Shown here: positions 50,850 to 58,159 of the stretch, piece by piece
How the letters are laid out: the number at the start of each line of letters is the position of its first letter
Numbering within the stretch: the first letter of the stretch is position 1
Source of the DNA: a virus
Virus record (IMG/VR): IMGVR_UViG_3300026488_000018
Span: 25,721 to 89,720 of that record
Direction: 5' to 3' (one strand)
DNA length: 64,000 nt
Notes under the pieces: generated by a model
Told to the model about the DNA's origin: nothing
What the model saw: only the letters and a program-made list of their open reading frames with translations
The model's database searches: none
Program-made: the position numbers and the translations under genes

Positions 50850-51032
50850 ATGCGCGTGGTGTTAGATGTCCCGGTTGAGCGCGGTGAAGATTACATTCGC
50901 GTAGGTAGGGTGAGATTTGACTTATGTTCCGATTGTCCATTGGACGACGAGGAGATTGTAATAATGCTCCTGGTATCAGCCCTGGGTATTGGTCTAGGCG
51001 ATGATTTCGAGATTATCGAGGTGAGCGAATGA
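50850..51032 (+). CDS. Hypothetical small protein
   Basis: A 60-residue acidic protein: strands RVVLDVPVERG and RVGRVRFDLC, then a hydrophobic helix IVIMLLVSALGIGL that may contact membrane or partner. Not recognised. ATG directly follows the previous stop, after GGGGGAGATGATG. Confidence 0.55.
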   Translation: MRVVLDVPVERGEDYIRVGRVRFDLCSDCPLDDEEIVIMLLVSALGIGLGDDFEIIEVSE

Positions 51033-51274
51033 TGTTCCACGCGGGCTGTATTATCGCATATCTGAATGAAGAGTATTACAAAGACGAGTACGGTAATGTG
51101 TTTGTCGGGTCGAGCTGGGTTGGAAAAACAGATGGCCCCGTAGAGGATTTCATCAAGGAGAAGATTAAGGAATACTACAATCACAACTGCAACCACGGTA
51201 TTGTTCTCCGTTTCAAGCACGGGGTATTACGTATTAACGAGCAAGGTGAGGCCTGGATTGAGGAGGTGGTTTAA
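51029..51274 (+). CDS. Hypothetical small protein
   Basis: An 81-residue protein: strands CIIAYLNEEYY and NVFVGSSWVG, helix EDFIKEKIKEYYNHN, strands GIVLRFKHGVLRI. Not recognised. In an ATGA overlap with the previous gene. Confidence 0.6.
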   Translation: MMFHAGCIIAYLNEEYYKDEYGNVFVGSSWVGKTDGPVEDFIKEKIKEYYNHNCNHGIVLRFKHGVLRINEQGEAWIEEVV

Positions 51275-51275
51275 C

Positions 51276-51566
51276 ATGGCGTGGGAGGTAGAGTTTATTA
51301 AATACATAATCGAGAAGAGCGAAATTCAGGTGAACAGGGAAGAGCTTATTGTTTTATACAAGACTTTCAAGAAGCGTCATCCAGTGAAGTCGTATTCAAT
51401 ACAGGGCGTAGACGAGCACGGCGTTTATGTTAAGGAGGTGTTTAATATCCCAGACACAGGATACGTCGAATTCACTGCGCGGTATTGTATCGATAAAGGC
51501 GTAACAGACGTAGAACTGAGGGTGTATCCATTGAACGGCAGAGCGGTTGTTATTAGGGGTGAATAA
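51276..51566 (+). CDS. Hypothetical protein, paralogue of 46401
   Basis: A 96-residue protein: helix EFIKYIIEKSE, IQVNREELIVLYKTFKKRH, then strands ending in VIRGE. The same plan as the 46401 protein; likely paralogues from arm duplication. ATG after GAGGAGGTGG, two bases after the previous stop. Confidence 0.6.
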   Translation: MAWEVEFIKYIIEKSEIQVNREELIVLYKTFKKRHPVKSYSIQGVDEHGVYVKEVFNIPDTGYVEFTARYCIDKGVTDVELRVYPLNGRAVVIRGE

Positions 51567-51856
51567 GTGTATATACGGAAATTACGGGGGCAGGTTATTT
51601 AATGAGAACTCCCCCCGCTAGAGAAGCGGTTATTTATACCTATTCTCAGCATAGCGCGGTATTGTTTTTATTCCAATCGTTGGAGCGTATTTAGTACAAA
51701 GTGTGAGTAATTGGTTTTTCAATAGTATGGGAGTATTGTTTTCTATTTTAGTGTGATGATAGTGTTGCCCCTCGATGGATGTGAGGACTCCTGTTATCCC
51801 TGACATACAAAACACCAAGTTTTAATTAAATCTTTCAAGCTTTATAAATTTTGCGG
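51567..51856 (+). other. Non-coding region with repeat element and hairpin
   Basis: Holds a GTGTATATACGGAAAT copy at 51567-51582 (with the leading GAATAA it matches the copy at 44285 nearly perfectly), a small CCGCT/AGCGG hairpin at 51615-51629 followed by TTATTTAT, a GCGCGGTATTGTTTTT word at 51656, a GGAGTATTGTTTTC word at 51730, and a TTTATAAA box near 51840. No gene seen. Confidence 0.5.
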
Positions 51857-51906
51857 TTACCAAAAACTTTATAAATGCTAAAAGCTATAATAAAAATCGA
51901 GGTGAT
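51857..51906 (+). promoter_or_regulatory. Repeated right-arm promoter, copy 9
   Basis: TACCAAAAACTTTATAAATG box, AAAGCTATAATAAAAATCG and GAGGTGAT. Confidence 0.8.
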
Positions 51907-51910
51907 TGAT

Positions 51911-52225
51911 ATGATGAAGAGCAAAGTAGATTTAACAACATATGGTGTAAATGTTGTAGACCCCCTTGAGAGAGAAATACAAGAATACGTTGCACTTCAA
52001 GCTAAGGTGAAAGAACTTGAAAAACTTCTTGCTGAAAAGAGGAAATATATTATTGAACGTCTTGGAGAAGGAACTTATACCATTGGTGATTACAAAGTTT
52101 CAATAACGACGCAAGTGAGGCGTTATCTTAAAACGAAAGATGTGAAAGAATTTCTCGCTCGGCGCGGGGTATTAAATGATTTCCTCGAAGAGAAAGAAAT
52201 TACTGTGCTGAGCATTCGTAGGTGA
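51911..52225 (+). CDS. Hypothetical coiled-coil protein
   Basis: A 104-residue protein with a coiled coil at about 20-50 (EYVALQAKVKELEKLLAEK) followed by a beta hairpin (GEGTYTIGDYKVSITTQ) and helices. The coiled coil plus hairpin resembles phage Gam- or Gp157-type small proteins, but I would not assign it. ATG 51914 is an alternative start. Confidence 0.6.
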   Translation: MMKSKVDLTTYGVNVVDPLEREIQEYVALQAKVKELEKLLAEKRKYIIERLGEGTYTIGDYKVSITTQVRRYLKTKDVKEFLARRGVLNDFLEEKEITVLSIRR

Positions 52226-52579
52226 TTTTTTCTTATTTTTTGTTGTGCAGTGTTGTTTCTTCTAACGCGGGGGTGGAAGCGTTTTTATCGAAATGTGATA
52301 ATATTATTTGCCAACACAACAGCGGTATTGTTTTTATTATAGAACGTTAAGTAAAGGTTTTATTCAAGGCAGTGTGAAGGTCTTTTTTACAAAATGAGAG
52401 AAGCGCAAGTGCGTGCATTACTTACACGGTTGGGAAAGAGTTTTTATTCAGTGTAGTGAAAGCAATATTTATTGCTATGAGTAGTGATGAATTTTTTCTT
52501 CAGCGTAGTATTATTGGTATTTTAACCGTATACGAGAAAGAGTTTTAAAATTAAGTGTGAGGGTTAAATAAAAGTATTT
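52226..52579 (+). other. Non-coding region with motif words
   Basis: No gene seen in this stretch of more than 350 bases. It starts with T-rich terminator-like tracts, has AGCGGTATTGTTTTTATT at 52321, TTGGTATTTTAACC near 52510, and several AAGAGTTTT repeats (GAAAGAGTTTTT at 52435, GAAAGAGTTTTA at 52539). Confidence 0.5.
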
Positions 52580-52668
52580 AACCGCAAACTTTATAAAGCT
52601 TAAAAGCTATAATAAAAATCGAAAAATTAAATAATGCAGTTAAAGCAAAAATAAAAAAAGAGGTGATG
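52580..52668 (+). promoter_or_regulatory. Repeated right-arm promoter with extended leader
   Basis: AACCGCAAACTTTATAAAG box, AAAGCTATAATAAAAATCG as in other copies, but the GAGGTGAT site follows about 45 bases later instead of immediately, giving a longer AT-rich leader. Confidence 0.75.
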
Positions 52669-52671
52669 TAG

Positions 52672-53022
52672 ATGAGAATAGAAAGCAATTTTTACGCACC
52701 CGAAGAAAAAATTTATTACATAGAATTTGAAGAGGGTTCTTCAAGAAAAGAATTAAAACTTAAAGTGGAAAAACTTGATTACAAAGATGAAGAAGAAAGT
52801 ATTTATATTGTGAGTGAGAAAAGCTTTAACGAATTATTTAAATTTTTAAACTCCAACAACAAAGCATTTTATTCTACCGAGTGTGAAGAAGTAAATTTAA
52901 TTTATAACTACGAAGAAGAAAATTTTGTTTACAGCATTGAGTACGATATTAATTCGTTAAAGCCAGTAAGAATTTCTATTTACATTAAAGATGTGAATTA
53001 TTCTTTGCACTTTATTGTTTAA
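52672..53022 (+). CDS. AT-rich hypothetical protein
   Basis: A 116-residue protein rich in Glu, Lys, Tyr, Asn and Ile, not recognised. Its codons (GAA, AAA, TTT, TTA) and AT-rich leader differ strongly from adjacent GC-rich genes, suggesting recent acquisition from another genome. Strands KIYYIEFEEG, SIYIVSEK and VRISIYIKDVNYSLHFIV dominate. Confidence 0.65.
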   Translation: MRIESNFYAPEEKIYYIEFEEGSSRKELKLKVEKLDYKDEEESIYIVSEKSFNELFKFLNSNNKAFYSTECEEVNLIYNYEEENFVYSIEYDINSLKPVRISIYIKDVNYSLHFIV

Positions 53023-53306
53023 TTTTTTATTTTTTGACGGAAAAAATCATTTCTCATAGCGCGGAAGAAGCGCCGGCGTTTGCGTAATAACTTTGATTGG
53101 CTTATTATCCGGATTTTTCGGCGAGGAGTTTATTTATTAGCCGTTGTTTATGGAGCGGTTTATATAATATCACGTTCACCTCTCCCGGAGTAACGGAGGT
53201 TAAGATTTTGTTTTTGTTTAAGCTAGGGTATTTTACTAATTTTTGCGCTTCTAACGCATCGGGAGAAGTTATAAATAAAAGCCCTAAAATCAGTTCTGAC
53301 AAGAAT
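53023..53306 (+). repeat. Non-coding region with dispersed repeat, copy 2
   Basis: From 53098 to 53270 this parallels 47835-47970, sharing TTGTTTAAGCTAGG, TAATTTTTGC and TTCTAACGCA. The remainder has T-rich tracts after the 52672 gene and no convincing ORF. Confidence 0.6.
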
Positions 53307-53349
53307 CAAAAGCTTTATAAACCAGCAGCGCCGTATTGTTTATCGAGGT
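53307..53349 (+). promoter_or_regulatory. Promoter with GCGCCGTATTGTTT start element
   Basis: CAAAAGCTTTATAAACC TATA box, then GCGCCGTATTGTTTATCG where the transcript should begin, then GAGGTG. Confidence 0.75.
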
Positions 53350-53356
53350 GTTCAAG

Positions 53357-53794
53357 ATGAGGGCGAAGAGCGTCCGGGTGAAGGATATAAAAAAGCTCCT
53401 TCCCAAGCTCGGTGTGGAGGAGGTTTCTCTTCCCTTTGATGATGGCGATGTTGTTGCTTTTTCCTTTTCGAGGAGGGGCGATAACATCTTCGCAGTGGTG
53501 TGCAACCAGGAGGAGCGCTTTGAAATTCCCATTAACCCCGAGGATTACAAGCGGTATCTCAAATACGGCGACGCGCGGTATCGTCCAAGACGGAGGAGCT
53601 CGAGCGTTGTATTAAATGAAGTGAAGAAAGTCCTTGCAGAGCGCGGCGAGGTGACCCTCCCCGAGCTATATAAGATGCTCTCGAGCAAAGGCGTAGTGCG
53701 GTATCGTTCTCATCTTTATCAAGTTGTAAGGAATAACTTTGTGGTGGATTATATCGAGCGCGGCGGTAGGCGGGTTCTTCTCATTCGGGGCTAA
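53357..53794 (+). CDS. Winged-helix-type paralogue 3
   Basis: A 145-residue basic protein; its C-terminal domain (SSVVLNEVKKVLAERGE ... LYKMLSSKGVV ... HLYQVVRNNFVVDYIERGG) is the third member of the 47034/50170 family. The N-terminal half (VKDIKKLLPKLGVEEVSLPF ... VVAFSFSRRG) is distinct but also ends in a strand pair. Higher GC than neighbours. A DNA-binding regulator is likely. Confidence 0.6.
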   Translation: MRAKSVRVKDIKKLLPKLGVEEVSLPFDDGDVVAFSFSRRGDNIFAVVCNQEERFEIPINPEDYKRYLKYGDARYRPRRRSSSVVLNEVKKVLAERGEVTLPELYKMLSSKGVVRYRSHLYQVVRNNFVVDYIERGGRRVLLIRG

Positions 53795-53838
53795 ATTTTA
53801 TACTTTTTTGCGATATTTTTATTAGGGTGATGTTCTAT

Positions 53839-54174
53839 ATGGTGGTATTACAAGACGTAATGTACGACGGGGGCACAATCACTATCATGTGCGATGACGA
53901 TATTTTCATTTTTGAAGTTATAAAGGAGATTGTTCACAACGAGGACTGGAGCTTTGTTGTTGTTAAAATTAAATGCGATTCTCACGATTTCGAGAGAGTA
54001 ATAAAAAAGATTCTCACTCAATGTGTATCGAGTAAAAAGCACGAGAACGGTGAGCTCGTTTATTACGCCCGGTGCGATAACTTCGAGGCGCTTTTGTATT
54101 TTAACCCCGAGTCAATGAAACTACAGCGGCTCCTGTTGTATTATCAACGCAAGATGTACGTTGTAGAGTGTTGA
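53839..54174 (+). CDS. Hypothetical protein
   Basis: A 111-residue protein with alternating strands and helices (GTITIMCDDDIFIFEVIKEIV, SFVVVKIKCDSHDFERVIKKI, LVYYARCDNFEALLYF). The repeated strand-helix plan and spaced Cys suggest a ferredoxin-like fold; not assigned. ATG 53839 after GGGTGATG. Confidence 0.6.
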   Translation: MVVLQDVMYDGGTITIMCDDDIFIFEVIKEIVHNEDWSFVVVKIKCDSHDFERVIKKILTQCVSSKKHENGELVYYARCDNFEALLYFNPESMKLQRLLLYYQRKMYVVEC

Positions 54175-54221
54175 CGTTATTTTAAAAGAGCGTGTTGAAA
54201 TACTATTGAGGTGATGTCATA

Positions 54222-54494
54222 ATGTTTCCGCAGTTTAGTATGTATAAAAAAGTTAAAGGCTCTGTGACCGTTTCGGGTGTTGCCGCTGGCGGTTCATCCA
54301 AAGTCACGATAACCATTCCAGGCAATGTTGTTATTATAGGTGTTCCCAAGGTGAGCACTTCTACTTCTAATGCAGATGTTGAGGTCGTTAACGGTGGCGA
54401 GCGCGAGTTCACCGTCAGGGCGATTAATCTCGACTCCACTAACGCTCAGGATATTGTCGTTAATTACGAGGCGCTGGTTGCAATTGGCTCATAA
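54222..54494 (+). CDS. Putative beta-sandwich structural protein
   Basis: A 90-residue protein of Gly, Ser, Thr and Val-rich strands (KVKGSVTVSGVAAGGSSKVTI, VVIIGVPKVSTS, EFTVRAINLDS), as in small Ig-like virion decoration or fibre proteins. ATG after GAGGTGATGTCATA. A T-rich terminator (CGCGTTTTTATTTTTTC) follows its stop. A role on the capsid or tail is inference. Confidence 0.55.
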   Translation: MFPQFSMYKKVKGSVTVSGVAAGGSSKVTITIPGNVVIIGVPKVSTSTSNADVEVVNGGEREFTVRAINLDSTNAQDIVVNYEALVAIGS

Positions 54495-54521
54495 CGCGCG
54501 TTTTTATTTTTTCTTTTGGGC

Positions 54522-54562
54522 TAAAGATTAATAAACCCAACTACGGTATTTTCTTTCGGTGG
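54522..54562 (+). promoter_or_regulatory. Promoter for small membrane ORF
   Basis: GATTAATAAACCC box followed by CTACGGTATTTTC near the predicted start, then TCGGTGG. Confidence 0.45.
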
Positions 54563-54567
54563 TATTA

Positions 54568-54684
54568 ATGAGCGAAGATGAGCTCGAGCTTTTAATTCAA
54601 CTAAGCACGGCAGAGTTCATCAAGGTGCTTATTACGTACATTTTGATTCTGATTGTGATTGCGTTATTGGCGAAAGCTTTTTAA
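54568..54684 (+). CDS. 38-residue single-helix membrane protein
   Basis: MSEDELELLIQL leads into one membrane helix (VLITYILILIVIALLA) with a Lys-containing end. The acidic N-terminus should face outward or inward accordingly. No family. Its 3' end overlaps the TATA box of the next transcription unit. Confidence 0.55.
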   Translation: MSEDELELLIQLSTAEFIKVLITYILILIVIALLAKAF

Positions 54685-55093
54685 ATGTTTGTGGTGTAAT
54701 ATATTTGGAGGAGCTCCTCCCCAGGCGCCTGGGCTTTGGTTGTTATTGCTATTCATACGTCACCGCGCGCGGGTTAGAGGTGAGTCTCGAACTTTAAATT
54801 TCGCACGGGCTCAGAGTCTCTCTAACGCTCTTTAAGAAAACTTCCAAACTAAGAAAACATCTCATCTAAACTTAACATCACATCTCATCTAAAAAAGAAA
54901 TACGGCAAAAGTTTTCGGTATTGTTTAAGAGTTTTCGAAAATTTGTTTGGGTATTGTTTAAGATGAAGAGTTAAGATTTAAATGTGAAGAAAGGTTTAAA
55001 AGTTTAAAGGTTTGAAAGTGAAGTAAAGTTTGAAGATGATAAAAGTTTGAAGGTTTGAAAGTTTAAAGGTTTGAAAGTTTACTAAGCACGGGG
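54673..55093 (+). ncRNA. Candidate structured non-coding RNA or origin region
   Basis: An AAAGCTTTTTAAATG promoter is followed at the expected start distance by two abutting palindromes: GGAGGAGCTCCTCC (54707-54720) and CCCAGGCGCCTGGG (54720-54733). A GTTAGAG/CTCTAAC inverted repeat (54773-54779 with 54820-54826) follows. Then come doubled CATCTCATCTAAA words on a pyrimidine-rich stretch, and from about 54960 a purine-rich stretch with tandem GAAAGTTTAAAGGTTT-like repeats. No protein gene fits. It could encode a structured RNA or mark an origin. Confidence 0.45.
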
Positions 55094-55101
55094 GTATGAA
55101 A

Positions 55102-55446
55102 ATGAGTGTGTATTATTACGCGCTGTTTGAGCGGGGTAGAAAGAAATTCGCGGTTTATCTCGGCTCAGGTATTGATGAGGTTGGTATTGAATGGTTTAAA
55201 GATATCGCGCGGACAGTGGAAGAGATGGACGAGGCGTTGGAGAATGACGATATTCTCGCAACCTTAGCAACTGCGTATTTTCTGAAGAAGTTGAAGTTTG
55301 ATTTGGATGTTACAACGCGCGGGTGTTTGACTAAGACGTTGGCTGTGTGGGGCTTGGTATGGATTATGGTCTGGGTCGGTGAAGCCAAGTTCCTGGGTAT
55401 TGTTTCAGAGTACGAGATGGGCGATGATATCGAGGTCATCAACTGA
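55102..55446 (+). CDS. Hypothetical protein
   Basis: A 114-residue protein. The first half is strand and helix (YYALFERGRKKFAVYLG); a helical, Trp-rich hydrophobic stretch (TLAVWGLVWIMVWVG) at about 82-96 could be membrane-associated. It ends with KFLGIVSEYE, encoded by a 20-base sequence repeated at 55771. ATG 55096 is an alternative start. Confidence 0.55.
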   Translation: MSVYYYALFERGRKKFAVYLGSGIDEVGIEWFKDIARTVEEMDEALENDDILATLATAYFLKKLKFDLDVTTRGCLTKTLAVWGLVWIMVWVGEAKFLGIVSEYEMGDDIEVIN

Positions 55447-55460
55447 GGAGGGGTATTGCT

Positions 55461-55769
55461 GTGCTGGAGTATTGGATTGATTTAGACGTTCTTTACGAGT
55501 TGAACAATTACATTCGGAAACACAAAGTAACCGTCATCAAGGACTACACGGTATTGTACGGTGTAGAAGATGATTTCATCGAGGTGCTGAATTTAAAGAG
55601 CGGGGAGGTTGCTTTTAGAGCGGAGTTCGAGCCGGTGGGTGGTATCGAGCTTCTGGTGAAAAAGGTCGAGATTTACCCGGATGTGATAGGCTTTGGCGCG
55701 TTCAATCACTGGCTGGGTGAGTTCATTTCAAGGGTGAAGGATAATGAGCGATTACTGGACCGGGATTAA
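55461..55769 (+). CDS. Hypothetical protein
   Basis: A 102-residue acidic protein: helix (DVLYELNNYIRKHK), strands TVIKDYTVLYG, FIEVLNLKSGEVAFRAEF and LLVKKVEIYP. Not recognised. GTG start after GAGGAGGGG. Overlaps the next small ORF by 26 bases. Confidence 0.6.
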   Translation: MLEYWIDLDVLYELNNYIRKHKVTVIKDYTVLYGVEDDFIEVLNLKSGEVAFRAEFEPVGGIELLVKKVEIYPDVIGFGAFNHWLGEFISRVKDNERLLDRD

Positions 55770-55884
55770 GTTCCTGGGTATTGTTTCGTATTTCCCGAGC
55801 GAGGGTATTTACGCGGTGAGCACGGGCAAGAGCGTTATTTTCACGAGCGATATCGGCGCATGGATTTCAATGAGCTGCAATTAA
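55744..55884 (+). CDS. 46-residue ORF sharing KFLGIVS with its neighbour
   Basis: A short ORF (MSDYWTGIKFLGIVSYFP ...) overlapping the previous gene. Its KFLGIVS is encoded by the same AAGTTCCTGGGTATTGTTTC as in the 55102 gene, pointing to a local duplication. It may be a truncated copy; translation is uncertain. Confidence 0.4.
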   Translation: MSDYWTGIKFLGIVSYFPSEGIYAVSTGKSVIFTSDIGAWISMSCN

Positions 55885-56125
55885 CCCCCCGCGGGGTCAC
55901 TTAACAGGCGCGGTATTACCCAGTCAGCGCGGTATTGTCTTTACTAGAGCGGTGAGTTGTGGGAGTGTGCCGCGGCATTGCCCCCGTTGAAATGAATGAC
56001 CATGCAATTGCTGCAGTATTGCGGTGTTATTTCAACGAGCAGGGTATTGTGATATTGTTATTGATGAGGTGAGTAATTGCAGGGAGCGTCGCGGTATTGT
56101 TTTTAATGGGTGGGGAGGTGTAACG
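55885..56125 (+). other. Non-coding stretch dense in GTATT words
   Basis: About 240 bases with GCGCGGTATTACC, GCGCGGTATTGTC, GCAGTATTGCGG, GGGTATTGTGATATTG and CGCGGTATTGTTTTT in close succession (about 55908-56100). No ORF is convincing. Confidence 0.55.
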
Positions 56126-56194
56126 ATGAACTGGATTGCGGCATTCTTTTTCGCGTATTTTTTGTTAGGAGCGGTTGTTAATTTGATTTGGTAG
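56126..56194 (+). CDS. 22-residue single-helix membrane peptide
   Basis: MNWIAAFFFAYFLLG plus VVNLIW, almost entirely hydrophobic, with a good ribosome-binding site (GGGGAGGTG) ten bases upstream. It resembles the next small ORF (AALFMVFAYL ...). A membrane micropeptide is plausible. Confidence 0.4.
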   Translation: MNWIAAFFFAYFLLGAVVNLIW

Positions 56195-56204
56195 AGCAAT
56201 TGAG

Positions 56205-56300
56205 GTGGGTGTTCTTGAAGAGCAGCACAGCCCTGGGTATTATTTGACGAGCGCGGCATTGTTCATGGTGTTCGCGTATTTGATGTGGTTGTTATTATGA
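56205..56300 (+). CDS. 31-residue possible membrane peptide
   Basis: A GTG-started ORF with a hydrophilic start and a hydrophobic end (TSAALFMVFAYLMWLLL). Weak ribosome-binding site. Similar hydrophobic core to the 56126 peptide, so it may be a duplicate. Confidence 0.3.
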   Translation: MGVLEEQHSPGYYLTSAALFMVFAYLMWLLL

Positions 56301-56323
56301 TTGGCGATGTTAATTAAGCCATC

Positions 56324-56368
56324 AACCGCAAACTTTATAAAGGCTAAAGGCGTATATGCTATTGGTGA
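56324..56368 (+). promoter_or_regulatory. Repeated right-arm promoter, copy 11
   Basis: AACCGCAAACTTTATAAAGG box, CTAAAGGCGTATATGC and TTGGTGATG. Confidence 0.8.
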
Positions 56369-56374
56369 TGCATG

Positions 56375-57006
56375 ATGGTGGCTGCCAACAGGTTTAAGCT
56401 TGAAGGGCTTGTTTTGGAAGATATTATGGCTTTTCACAAGACGAGGAGGTTCAATTTGGGAAAAACAAGTGGTATGTTATTAGAGATATCGGCAAGAAAA
56501 CAGGCATCAGGTTCCGGGAGGTTGGTATTGTTGTTGATGAGTTGATTGAGAAGGGTTATCTCAGGGTTAGGAAGAAATATGGCAGGAATTATCTTCTGCT
56601 AACGAAAAAGGGCAGGGAGTATTACATGGAGAATTTTGGTGACTGGAAGGAGAAGGTGCTGATTAAACTTGAGAGGGGTGAATGGGTTGTTCTTGCCATC
56701 GGTTACCGGGAAGGTGAGTATTGGGATATTTCAGATAAAATACATTCGGTTCTTGATTGGAACAGAGATGTAAAAGAAAATTGGATTAGGAATACGCGCT
56801 TGGATGAGTATGTTTGGAAAATTATTGTTCCGCGCGATGCCGGTGAGGAAGCTTTTCGGAAGTTAAAGGATATGGGTGTCGACATTATTTTGGAGGTTGG
56901 AGAGCACGCTGTTACCAGTTGGTTATCATGGGTTATGTATATTGGGCATGTCGCGTCGGACGTTGGAAAGACGAACGATTACACAAACCCCGCACTCGCA
57001 GAGTAA
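56375..57006 (+). pseudogene. Winged-helix regulator split by -1 frameshift
   Basis: From ATG 56375 the frame reads RFKLEGLVLEDIMAF. Moving back one base at the T4 run 56431-56434 gives SQDEEVQFGKNKWYVIRD, IGKKTGIRFREVGIVVDEL and IEKGYLRVRKKYGRNYLLL. This is a winged helix with a recognition helix and beta wing, then an about 100-residue second domain, ending at 57006. One missing T explains the split; programmed slippage is possible. The product would be a DNA-binding regulator. Confidence 0.6.
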
Positions 57007-57008
57007 AG

Positions 57009-57060
57009 TCACAATCTTTATAAACCAGCTGCGCAGTATTGTTTTCCAAATGGGGTGGTT
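57009..57060 (+). promoter_or_regulatory. Promoter with GCGCAGTATTGTTTT start element
   Basis: CAATCTTTATAAACCAG box, GCGCAGTATTGTTTTCC at the expected start, then GGGGTGG. Confidence 0.7.
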
Positions 57061-57065
57061 TTACG

Positions 57066-57920
57066 ATGAGGGTTTTTCGCGTTATGAGCGAGGAGGAGTT
57101 CAATTGTCTGATGGAGAAGGGTTGTGGGTATTGTTTCAAGCGCGATTGGAAGGGCCGCGCGGTGAAGGAGAAGTGGTTCGCGCTGGACGAGGGCTATATT
57201 GCAGCAATTCTTGGGCGGGGTATGTTTCACGGGCGCCGTGTGAAGGATGCGTATCGTTATGTTGTGGAGTTTGATATTCGTGGGTATTGGGGCAAGGCGA
57301 AGCACGAGCTGGGCTATTTAAACATTCCTCTACTGGTAAACAAGCCATTTCACTGCCGCATTGTTTCTTGGTGGGGAGCGGATGAGTGGTTCGAGGAGAG
57401 AGGTAAGACATTACTAAACCCGGTTGGGTATTACTGGAACAGGAACGGTGAGTTGCGCCGTATTGTCGATAGAAAGGAGCTGAAGAATATTGCCCTGAAC
57501 GGGAATGAAGAGCAGGGTTTATTTGTTAGGGCGGATTTTGTTAAGGATGTTTTTGAGGCGCCGTATTATTGCAAGTTGTGTGGCAAGAGCTTCGCGCGGG
57601 TGGAGCAGGCGGTAGCTCATATCGAGAGCGTTCACGGTGCGGTGGATGAGTCGGGCGAGTGTATCGACGCGGTTGGAATGTATGCCGAGGTGGTTGACGC
57701 TGTAGAGCGAGGCTTACTTTATGAGGGCGGTCTTGTTGGCGGGGTTAAGCTGCTGGGTATTGGTTACGGCGGGGTATTGCTTCGTATTGTTGATGGTTGG
57801 GTTGATATTCGCAACCTCGCGCGACTGGGCGTGAGGACTATTTTCGACGACGCTTCATTCGTATTGCCCCACGATGTTGTGATTAAGTTTGTGAAGAAGT
57901 ACGGAGGTGTTGCTAAATGA
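57066..57920 (+). CDS. Hypothetical protein with C2H2-like zinc finger
   Basis: A 284-residue protein. A classical-looking finger (YYCKLCGKSFARVEQAVAHI with a His 5 later) sits at about 165-187. The N-terminal part is mixed strand and helix (MRVFRVMSEEEFN ... GYIAAILGRGMF ... YRYVVEFDIRGYW), reminiscent of small ART- or RNA 2'-phosphotransferase-like folds, but without clear active-site residues. The C-terminus carries repeated short strands. Unusually rich in GTATT words in all three phases. Confidence 0.6.
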   Translation: MRVFRVMSEEEFNCLMEKGCGYCFKRDWKGRAVKEKWFALDEGYIAAILGRGMFHGRRVKDAYRYVVEFDIRGYWGKAKHELGYLNIPLLVNKPFHCRIVSWWGADEWFEERGKTLLNPVGYYWNRNGELRRIVDRKELKNIALNGNEEQGLFVRADFVKDVFEAPYYCKLCGKSFARVEQAVAHIESVHGAVDESGECIDAVGMYAEVVDAVERGLLYEGGLVGGVKLLGIGYGGVLLRIVDGWVDIRNLARLGVRTIFDDASFVLPHDVVIKFVKKYGGVAK

Positions 57921-58153
57921 TTAGGTTTGTGGTATTTTATTCAACGCAGAGTAAGAAGCGTGTTGTTGGCGTATTTGAGACAGATAATGCTTTCATTAAG
58001 CCAGACACAGGCGAGCTCAGGATTTGGGTCGGCGGCGACGGCTGGGTATTTACTATCGGCGAGGATGAGATTGGGTCGGTTCTTAGCCAGTTGGTTGATG
58101 GTAAGGATGTTATCATTGTCCACGGCGCGGCGCTGAACAGGGTTGTAGGGTGA
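57917..58153 (+). CDS. Hypothetical small protein
   Basis: A 78-residue beta-rich protein (RFVVFYSTQSKKRVVGVFET, ELRIWVGGDGWVFTIG, DVIIVHG). ATGA overlap with the previous gene. Not recognised; similar style to the 48842 protein. Confidence 0.6.
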   Translation: MIRFVVFYSTQSKKRVVGVFETDNAFIKPDTGELRIWVGGDGWVFTIGEDEIGSVLSQLVDGKDVIIVHGAALNRVVG

Positions 58154-58159
58154 TTTAAA

